The translations under genes were made by a program, and so were the position numbers. A stretch of DNA of 64,000 nucleotides from Phycisphaerales bacterium (GTDB lineage Bacteria; Planctomycetota; Phycisphaerae; Sedimentisphaerales; Anaerobacaceae). Each line of letters starts with the position of its first letter. Position 1 is the stretch's first letter. The stretch covers positions 88,125 to 152,124 of the forward strand of contig JAUVYV010000002.1 of assembly GCA_030602885.1 (NCBI GenBank), written 5' to 3'. Shown one piece after another: positions 57,577 through 64,000 of the stretch. The notes under the pieces were generated by a model. The model worked only from the letters and a program-made list of their open reading frames with translations, was not told the origin of the DNA and did no database searches.

Positions 57577-59382
57577 ATGAATGCGAGAGCGACTGTTCTG
57601 TCAACTGTCGTGCTCTGCCTTGCACTGCTGTCGATAATTGCGCAATCCCAGCCAGCCGAGGCCGGCGATAACGGTACGTCAATGAACGCCCTCGTTTTGC
57701 TGGACACATCGAAGCCCGCGGCAAAATGGGGACGCGAATACGTTATCCCCTACCTCGACCACTTCGGTGTCCCGTATCATACCGTTGACCTGGCCGTCAC
57801 AGATATAGAGGCCTGCTGGGATTGTCACCCCCTTATCATCATCTCCCATCCGGGCGCTCTCGGGCAAGTGAACGCCGCCGAGGTCCTCGAAGGCGTCAAC
57901 AACGGCGCCGGCCTTGTCAGCTTCGATCCCGATTTCCCGAAACGCGCCGCCACCGGCACACAAGACAAGGCAGAGACCCTTTACTTCGACACCGACCACT
58001 ACATCACCGCCATGCACAAAGATGCGCCGACAAGAAAACTCTTCGCCCCGATGTCACTGCCAAACGTCACCGCCGACGATATCTCGGTCCTCGTAAAGGC
58101 CGGCGACGCCCCTTTGCTGATTGCGCAACAACACGGAAAAGGCAGAATCGTCCAATGGACTTCTCAGCAGTGGATGAGCCCGGCTGTCCTCGGCCCGCTC
58201 GCCGGGCTGGATGACTGCCTCTGGCGGTCAATTGTCTGGGTGGCTCGAAAGCCGTTTGCGATGCGCCCCCTGCCGCCGATAGTGACAATGCGCGTCGATG
58301 ATGTGGCAGGCAGAGGCGGGCTCTTCAACCAAAGCCCCCTCTACTGGGTAAAAACCTGCGGCAAATACAACTTCAAACCATGGCTCGGCCTGTTCATTTA
58401 CAACCTTACACCCGAAGCTGTTGAGGAGCTTTGTGGCTATATCAATGAGGGTATTGCGACCGCTTCGCCTCACGCACTCGGTCGGCCGCCGCGACCAAAT
58501 GAAAACCAGGACTTCTACTACAGCCCCGATGCACCTGCCCTCCGCGTCGATTCATACGATGAGTTCATTTACTTCGATCACCATAAATCCAAGCCATGGT
58601 CGGACGAAGAGATAGCACGCAGTCTCAAGGCGGTTGACGACTGGTATGCCGAGACGAAGCTCCCAATGGCCGGCTATCTCGTCCCCCACTTCTATGAAAT
58701 CGGTGAGAATGCAATACCGCACGTCTCTGAAAAATGGCACATGGAATTTGCCGTCTTCAACCAGCAACCGGGCCTTCCGTATGGTGCCTCATCGCCGTGG
58801 GTAAGGTGCGGCCCGTTCCGCCTCCACCAAAAACCCGGACCAAGCGCAGCCCACGGCCAAAGCGCTACACCAAGACCCGTCTATTGCGCAGACTTCGTTG
58901 ACGTCGCCGGCTACAAGTTCTTCAACTGCCTCACCGAAATCCGCGACGACGCCGGCTACGAATGGGCGCCCGACAACGACGTTCAGGCCACTATCGGCAG
59001 AGGAGTCAGACAACTTCGCCGCGCGCTCGACAGCAAGGCCCTCGCCGTCCTCTTCACACACGAAACAGACTTCATCTACAAAATCACCCCCGAAAACTGG
59101 GACAAAGAAATCAAGGCGATTGCCGAAGGAATCACCGATTACAACCCCATATACATGACCACCGACGACGCCCTCAAGCTCGTTCGCGCGCATCGCACCT
59201 CGAAACTGGCGTCGTGTATGTATGACCCGTCGGCCCGGACCGTAAAAGCCGAGCTGACAGGAATAACCGATGTTCCCACGAGCTTTTATCTATACTCCGC
59301 AGACGGCGACGGCATCGGTTCACAGCTTATAGAGGTCCCCGTTTTCAGCGAAAAAACCATAATCGAAGCAAAATGCAGGTGA
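57577..59382 (+). CDS. Secreted polysaccharide deacetylase-like protein
   Basis: This 601-residue protein has a Sec signal peptide (about 1-29). An N-terminal alpha/beta domain, which resembles class I glutamine amidotransferase-like folds, is followed by a NodB-like barrel starting near TMRVDDVAGRGGLF, where the DD pair would bind metal. The motif FLFTHETDF-like segment (VLFTHETDFIYKI) supplies the late histidine. Metal ligands of canonical deacetylases are not all evident. A beta-rich tail follows. It is coupled to the isomerase-like gene and may act on the same polysaccharide or glycan. Confidence 0.65.
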   Translation: MNARATVLSTVVLCLALLSIIAQSQPAEAGDNGTSMNALVLLDTSKPAAKWGREYVIPYLDHFGVPYHTVDLAVTDIEACWDCHPLIIISHPGALGQVNAAEVLEGVNNGAGLVSFDPDFPKRAATGTQDKAETLYFDTDHYITAMHKDAPTRKLFAPMSLPNVTADDISVLVKAGDAPLLIAQQHGKGRIVQWTSQQWMSPAVLGPLAGLDDCLWRSIVWVARKPFAMRPLPPIVTMRVDDVAGRGGLFNQSPLYWVKTCGKYNFKPWLGLFIYNLTPEAVEELCGYINEGIATASPHALGRPPRPNENQDFYYSPDAPALRVDSYDEFIYFDHHKSKPWSDEEIARSLKAVDDWYAETKLPMAGYLVPHFYEIGENAIPHVSEKWHMEFAVFNQQPGLPYGASSPWVRCGPFRLHQKPGPSAAHGQSATPRPVYCADFVDVAGYKFFNCLTEIRDDAGYEWAPDNDVQATIGRGVRQLRRALDSKALAVLFTHETDFIYKITPENWDKEIKAIAEGITDYNPIYMTTDDALKLVRAHRTSKLASCMYDPSARTVKAELTGITDVPTSFYLYSADGDGIGSQLIEVPVFSEKTIIEAKCR

Positions 59383-59543
59383 GGGGCGAACCGCATTTTT
59401 GCCCGATTAAATGAGGTTTCCAGCTCATCAGGATGGCCTGTCCGGCGTATAATATGGGTAATCTCCTGAGACGATTGGCCTTGCCCAACCAAATCAAAGA
59501 TTGGTCACTGCGGGTTTTGCTCGCCGGCCGTAATAGAGCGGGG

Positions 59544-59562
59544 TATTAGGATAGGCTCTTAA
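59544..59562 (-). repeat. 19-bp repeat shared with 31611-31629
   Basis: This is a perfect inverted match of 19 bases to the sequence after the lipoprotein gene, about 28 kb away. It sits in a gap with no transposase. Confidence 0.6.
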
Positions 59563-59591
59563 CTGCCCGACCGCGCCCATAACGGCACAAC

Positions 59592-59625
59592 AAAAGGGCT
59601 GCAAGCATTTCGCCCACAGCCCTTT
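59592..59625. terminator. Strong hairpin downstream of the deacetylase-like gene
   Basis: AAAGGGCTG (59593-59601) pairs with CAGCCCTTT (59617-59625) around a 15-base loop. A-rich and T-rich ends on the two arms make it a bidirectional terminator candidate. Confidence 0.55.
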
Positions 59626-59835
59626 AACAGACAACCAACTTACGGCCCGGAGACCAAGCCTGACCCTATGCCTACATCCTCTTTATACAACAGGTCCTCA
59701 CAATTTCTCGTGAACCTGGCTTCGTAACTCGTATCAATCCCCTCCCTTGTAATGTGGAGAGGTAGAGGGAAGGTTTTTATTTCCAGCTATGTAAACCGTG
59801 CCGAACGTGCCGATAACCTGTAACGCCTCATTTCT

Positions 59836-59988
59836 ATGGCACCACCTGAATACGCGAAAGCTCTCGAAGCCCTTGCTGGTGTTAACGGAGCAGAAGTCAT
59901 ATTGGCTAATTCAGGGTTAATTTTTCGTTTGACGGGAAAGAGGATTGTGATACTATTTAGCTTCATTACTGTAGTTGCGGGAGATTAG
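59836..59988 (+). CDS. Possible 50-residue leader peptide ahead of the orphan gene
   Basis: An ATG at 59836 opens a 50-codon frame that ends 3 bases before the next ATG (59992). It reads MAPPEYAKALEALAGVNGAE and continues with a hydrophobic segment, RIVILFSFITVV. No strong ribosome site precedes it, and the promoter predicted for the large gene lies inside it. It may be a coupled leader, a remnant, or chance. Confidence 0.25.
   Translation: MAPPEYAKALEALAGVNGAEVILANSGLIFRLTGKRIVILFSFITVVAGD
59929..59956 (+). promoter_or_regulatory. Promoter of the orphan membrane protein gene
   Basis: TTGACG (59929-59934) and TACTAT (59951-59956) are separated by 16 bases. A GGGAG ribosome site follows at 59979-59983, 8 bases before the ATG. 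Confidence 0.4.
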
Positions 59989-59991
59989 TGC

Positions 59992-62900
59992 ATGTTGAAA
60001 TCATGGATTGAAAAAGCAGTTGTTACTTGGAAGGTTGTTAAAGCGGCATTGGGCCGGATTTGCAAAGTTACTTTTGACTGGCTCAGAATGAGGTTGCACC
60101 GATGGCTGGGGCACGTTTGGTTGTGGTGTGTACGGCGATTCTTAGCTCGGTGCTTTTGGAAACATGAGCAGTTTTTGTCAAACATTGTCAAGCGGGAGTT
60201 AGTGCCGTATAGAAAAACGCTTGAAACGAAGAAGTATTGGTCTGAAGCTCGGTATCTGCATGTAGTGGGGTTTATACCTTTCTCAATTGTGCTTGTTCTG
60301 GTGTTATTGTCAAAATTTGGATCGAGCAGCGTCAACGATCTACGGACGGCAAGGCTGGTTTTAGCCATTTATGCGATTGGTGGTATAGTGGCTGCGCTAA
60401 CGGGTATGTTAATTGCTATTATCGCATTTGCTGCACAGATTAACAGCAGATATATCAGTGGTTCGGAATCGCTTTTTAAGCAGTTAATTTCGAGTACTGG
60501 TTACAAACCTGTAGTGGTACTTGCCATTGGGACAGTTGCCGGTGCACTTGTGGGTTGCGTTTTTGATGGGAGTGAGCCACACTGGATAGTGTGCTCTGCA
60601 GTTGCAGTATTAGTTTTTTTTGGTGTTATTACGGTTGCAGCGGAAGCGAGTGTTTTGTTTCAGGCGGTTGATAGGTTTGGAAGAAAGGCAACTATAACGC
60701 TATTCACGCAAAACTTTAAGAAGAATCATAGAGAATCTTTTTTGGTGGAGATCAAGAGGCGAATAGCTGTGAATGTATTTGCCAGCAAACTAAGAGAAAT
60801 GGGTTTTGATTGGAATATTTTCGAAAGGGAAGCAGAGAAAGGGCAAGTTATATACGGTCTTAACAGGCCTAATAAGTTTTTCAGTGATGCTTACTTTGGG
60901 CCATTGGAAAGATTGGCATCAATGTGGCAACTAAAACCTATATCAGATGAAAAAGATTACCACATGGCTTTAGTAATGAGTGGGGAGCAAAATGTACCTA
61001 TAATACCAATTTATCCAGGCCAACCTTCAGAAGAAGAACCACATTTTGTTGCTCTTATCGCTGCAGGAAGTGAGACCGATGCAGAAATACAATTGATGGT
61101 TGAGGAAGCTTTTGTTTGTAGCAAGAAATCGCCCTTTGAAGATGTTAAAGTTGAATGGGATGACTTAGCAAATATGATTAGATCACGGCTTAGAGAGCAA
61201 AATTCCAGAGAATTGGAAGAAATATTGGAGGGTTTCCTCGGTATTGCAAAGGACTATTTGAGATGTTTAGCTGAAATGAAGATAAAACATTCAGAGCGCA
61301 GTTGGCTAGATCTGACAAGTATCGGATATCAACCACCAACTATAGACGCTATTGGTTTTCGTGAGATAGTGATCAATGCTACTGAGATTAAGGACAGGCA
61401 ATGTTTAGAGGTTCTTTATCGATTTATTGGTAGATTGGCAGCTGGTGCGTTGAGAGTAGGAAAAGACCTGGAATACTACGGGGATGCTTTGAGAGGTTTG
61501 GCTGGTTTGTACTATCATGGAGTGAAAAACATCGAACTTTATGAGGATGTTAAACGATTAACAGCTGAGAGTCTTCGAAGTGCTGGGTATTCTTTGATTA
61601 GAGATCACATCAGGCACAAGGAAAAAAATGCGGAAGACTTAAGCTATGTGTTTGATTACGTTCGAGTTTATTACACGAAGTTGTGTGACACCTTATTAAG
61701 AGCGGGAGAAGTGGGCGATGCGTGGACATTCGAGCAACTTTTGGACCAGCTAAATTCGTCATTCGACCAGATTAACCAAGGAGATGCAAAAGCTGCTTAT
61801 AATATTGCAAAGTCAAGGTTTGCTCATTTTAAGAAAAATTCCACAGTAGAAACAGAGCAAGGACAGGATGCTCATCATAAATTAGAACTTGCAAGAATGA
61901 ACTTAAAAATTCAGGACTTGCAGCATTTAAGTGTTTTGGCTGTTTCAGCTTGGCTGGTTGAGCTTGTGCAAGTTGAAAAGCTGAATCCAGAAAGAGCGAA
62001 ACCTCTAATTGATAAGGGGATTGGTTGTATAGAAAAATTTTCTTATTTGGTGGAAGGTTATCTATATGCAGATAGTTTTAGTTGGCATAAGTCTCCTTTG
62101 GGATACGATTGGTGGGACCATGTGCAGCGAATCCCGGGGAAACCTTACTCTACTCGCCCTGCATTTGAAGGGTGGTTGGGTCAGTTTTGGATATTGGTAG
62201 CGCTTAAGAGGGTTTCGCAAGATCCAAAAGTGAATGTAGACGTTAAAAAGATCCGGCTATTATCCGCATTCAGGGATTATCACTATGAACGACTCGAAAA
62301 TGGTATAAAAACAATTCTTGATAGTAAGGATAAGTACAAGTGGCTTGCCGAAGATGTTGACTTAGATAGTGGCAGAGAGAAATTGCTGGAAATTTTCCGG
62401 GAGATTAAAGAATTACAGAAGAAAAAGGATTTCAGCGAACTCATTTCGGCACCAGTTTCACAAAAGAAAGTTGATAAGTTTAAAAGGGATTGCCTCAAAG
62501 GATATCTTGGGGAGAGGAAAATAACTGATTTAGTTAAGGAGTTTAAATGCCAAAAAAAAAAAGAAGTTGTGAGTTGGTCTGGAAAAGCATTTGTTGTGGA
62601 TGTATCGGATAAGGAGGAATTTATTGAAGATTGGCACGTAGGTTATGGTGGAAGAGAAGCTAACGGAGACTTTCTAGGACAGATAGAAACGAGAAATTTT
62701 TCATGTTGGATAGAGAAAAAACTTCCAGAATTAGGAACAGTAAATAATTTTACAGAGTTGCCTAGTAGAGTGAAAGAGGTAGCTGATAAATTACGCAAGA
62801 AAGGTTTTAAACCAACAGTAGTTTTGATTCCGGAAGATCACAGGTATCAAGATACATTCACTTCGACACCTGATTGGGAGCGAATGTCAGAATATATGAA

Positions 62901-63432
62901 AAATGACTTGCCTAAGTGGGTCGCTGAATTTGATGATATGCAGGTTTTCATATGGCCTCGCTGTGAGCAAGAGTGTATTGCAGTAATTGATATTGATAAG
63001 TTCCTGATTGTGGAAGAGGATACTATTAGTAAGTATGCTCCTTTAGAAATTCAACTTAAAGAGATAAGTAAAGAACGTATGCATAAATTATTGGAACAAA
63101 AGGACAATTCAAAAAATAAACAGTTGCAAAAAGAGTTTGAGGTGTCTGGTAGTGACATAGATTCGTTTGCCAGAATAAAATTAGATTTGAAAATAACAGC
63201 GAATGTCCGGTTGGGGATAGTTGAGGCCGGAGCCGGCTCTAAACTAACGCTGGGTAAAAATAGCATAGGGGTCGTGTGCGATAAAGAGAAAATGATTTGT
63301 CATACGCTTGATTGTCCTTTGGTAACGGAAATTGTACTAGAAAGCAAAGAGATGAAAGCAACTGCTGCGTTTGCGTGGCGGGGATATCATTTTAGGCCAT
63401 GCGATGAGTGTCGACCCCTGTTTGGTCGATAG
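59992..63432 (+). CDS. Large orphan membrane protein with C-terminal Cys/His cluster
   Basis: This 1146-residue protein is not recognised. A basic, Trp-rich start (about 1-60) is followed by four membrane segments at about 91-108, 121-150, 170-190 and 197-219, a layout that resembles the N-terminus of DUF2254-like proteins. The remaining 900 residues are probably cytoplasmic, mostly helical and charged. Near residues 865-1010 a mixed alpha/beta part includes KAFVVDVSDKEEFIEDWHVGY, FKPTVVLIPEDHRYQD and FIWPRCEQECIAVID, which looks like a Rossmann-like or nuclease-like fold. The last 45 residues carry C..H.LDC...GYHFRPCDECRP, similar to Ada/Zn-binding tails. The gene is clearly richer in A+T and in AGA, ATA and TTA codons than its neighbours, suggesting horizontal transfer. 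Confidence 0.6.
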   Translation: MLKSWIEKAVVTWKVVKAALGRICKVTFDWLRMRLHRWLGHVWLWCVRRFLARCFWKHEQFLSNIVKRELVPYRKTLETKKYWSEARYLHVVGFIPFSIVLVLVLLSKFGSSSVNDLRTARLVLAIYAIGGIVAALTGMLIAIIAFAAQINSRYISGSESLFKQLISSTGYKPVVVLAIGTVAGALVGCVFDGSEPHWIVCSAVAVLVFFGVITVAAEASVLFQAVDRFGRKATITLFTQNFKKNHRESFLVEIKRRIAVNVFASKLREMGFDWNIFEREAEKGQVIYGLNRPNKFFSDAYFGPLERLASMWQLKPISDEKDYHMALVMSGEQNVPIIPIYPGQPSEEEPHFVALIAAGSETDAEIQLMVEEAFVCSKKSPFEDVKVEWDDLANMIRSRLREQNSRELEEILEGFLGIAKDYLRCLAEMKIKHSERSWLDLTSIGYQPPTIDAIGFREIVINATEIKDRQCLEVLYRFIGRLAAGALRVGKDLEYYGDALRGLAGLYYHGVKNIELYEDVKRLTAESLRSAGYSLIRDHIRHKEKNAEDLSYVFDYVRVYYTKLCDTLLRAGEVGDAWTFEQLLDQLNSSFDQINQGDAKAAYNIAKSRFAHFKKNSTVETEQGQDAHHKLELARMNLKIQDLQHLSVLAVSAWLVELVQVEKLNPERAKPLIDKGIGCIEKFSYLVEGYLYADSFSWHKSPLGYDWWDHVQRIPGKPYSTRPAFEGWLGQFWILVALKRVSQDPKVNVDVKKIRLLSAFRDYHYERLENGIKTILDSKDKYKWLAEDVDLDSGREKLLEIFREIKELQKKKDFSELISAPVSQKKVDKFKRDCLKGYLGERKITDLVKEFKCQKKKEVVSWSGKAFVVDVSDKEEFIEDWHVGYGGREANGDFLGQIETRNFSCWIEKKLPELGTVNNFTELPSRVKEVADKLRKKGFKPTVVLIPEDHRYQDTFTSTPDWERMSEYMKNDLPKWVAEFDDMQVFIWPRCEQECIAVIDIDKFLIVEEDTISKYAPLEIQLKEISKERMHKLLEQKDNSKNKQLQKEFEVSGSDIDSFARIKLDLKITANVRLGIVEAGAGSKLTLGKNSIGVVCDKEKMICHTLDCPLVTEIVLESKEMKATAAFAWRGYHFRPCDECRPLFGR

Positions 63433-63620
63433 GATTTATAATGGCAGTTAGGGGACTGTATGACAACTGGCAAAGCTCCAACGTCCGAATGATAACTCAC
63501 AAATCACCGAACAGTAACATCTGCTCGCTCCCGCTGAGTTTATCCTCGCTTGTCCTCGAGAAGTCGCTACTTTGGTCCTGCAGCAGAGGAACTGCTCGCC
63601 CCCTGGCTCAGCAATAGAGG

Positions 63621-63720
63621 ACCCAAAAACACACTTCCTTTCGCAACTTTTCGCAACTTTTTTCACACTTTCGCGCGTTTTCGACACCCGCAACCCCCAT
63701 TTTTAGCCCAAAAACGCATA
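63621..63720 (-). repeat. About 100-bp dispersed repeat, copy B (inverted relative to copy A)
   Basis: The reverse complement of this segment aligns with 48064-48162. The shared blocks are GTTTTTGGGCTAAAAA, GAAAACGCGCGAAAG, TGCGAAAAGTTGC and GGAAGTGTGTTTTTGGGT. Confidence 0.8.
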
Positions 63721-63970
63721 TCCCCCAAAACCCCCGGTTAAAAAACTCAGCATGCGAGGCATGCTTCAACCAGCTAACGACCAGAGACCAGCGACTAACG
63801 ACTATTGTTCACGTGACATCTAACTTCCCAGGAAGTATAATATGCATCAAACTACTAGCCAATAGACACTAGACAATCGTCCATAATCAATCAGAAAGGG
63901 GGGTTCAACAATGCCCACGCATTTACAAGATGTTATATTTTGTGTCTCAGCCCTTGAACTTGTTCCAAAA

Positions 63971-64000
63971 TCAGTGTCAATCAGTGTGAATCAGTGTGAA
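63971..64000. repeat. 10-bp tandem repeat at the window edge
   Basis: Three consecutive 10-base units, TCAGTGTCAA, TCAGTGTGAA and TCAGTGTGAA, end the window. The array may continue beyond it. Confidence 0.7.

Larger units (their letters stand above)
59383..59835. other. Intergenic region with hairpins and a repeat
   Basis: It contains the second copy of the 19-bp repeat (59544-59562), the hairpin at 59592-59625 and otherwise unremarkable sequence. No gene is credible before the small frame at 59836. Confidence 0.45.
63433..64000. other. Terminal non-coding region
   Basis: No credible gene. It contains repeat copy B (63621-63720), a CATGC/GCATG mini-hairpin near 63751-63765 and a tandem repeat at the very end. 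A short ATG frame at 63911 runs into the tandem repeat and is not called. Confidence 0.5.

Noticed and set aside
1..64000. tRNA, rRNA or CRISPR features
   Set aside because: No cloverleaf with a GTTC-type T-loop and acceptor stem, no rRNA-like stretch and no regularly spaced direct repeats were found on reading the gaps.

Overview
The window looks like a chromosomal contig of a Planctomycetota bacterium, most likely a Phycisphaerae/Sedimentisphaerales-type anaerobe. This is an inference from content: a secreted glycosidase ending in a type I dockerin-like repeat, several Tat- or Sec-exported sugar-active enzymes, a full Rnf complex with its FMN transferase, a B12-type (class II) ribonucleotide reductase and an unusually long SecA. 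No rRNA, tRNA, CRISPR array, transposase or phage gene was recognised.

Layout. 1-3142: a partial TPR membrane protein, palindromic repeats and a secreted six-hairpin-glycosidase-like protein. 3149-6452: nth, a LOG-family protein and a large radical SAM protein. 6515-14256: apbE, an MNT/HEPN toxin-antitoxin pair and a leftward Rnf operon (RseC-like, rnfC, D, G, E, A, then rnfB after a repeat-bearing gap). ApbE attaches the FMN that RnfG and RnfD need, so the two loci work together. 14354-22447: housekeeping genes (M48 protease, glyA, a TPR protein, rpsT, rnr). 22516-29969: a YafQ/DinJ-type module, a gap holding a long rod-like RNA fold, efp, an enlarged secA and the class II reductase. 29991-34299: small conserved unknowns, a hicBA module bracketed by two copies of the 3' end of tyrS, tyrS, and a two-gene nucleotidyltransferase pair. 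34484-34719: a compact leftward transcription unit with promoter, two tiny reading frames and terminator. 34908-42809: exported carbohydrate enzymes (GH172, amidohydrolase, nitrilase-like), tatA and tatC, and the dockerin-bearing glycosidase. 43045-47803: an HDOD-GAF-histidine kinase with a response regulator fused to an excisionase-type HTH, then a nucleoside transporter. 48220-55747: an autoregulated-looking TetR-TolC-MFP-patatin-RND efflux operon. 55826-59382: a glycosidase remnant and a pair of exported sugar-processing proteins. 59836-63432: an AT-rich orphan encoding a 1146-residue membrane protein with a C-terminal Cys/His cluster. The window ends in dispersed and tandem repeats.

Four toxin-antitoxin-like pairs (MNT/HEPN, DinJ/YafQ, HicB/HicA and a possible nucleotidyltransferase pair) sit among housekeeping genes. 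The best candidates for something undescribed are the fold upstream of efp, the five-fold repeat inside SecA, the tyrS-end duplication around hicBA, the tiny transcription unit at 34.6 kb and the orphan membrane protein.
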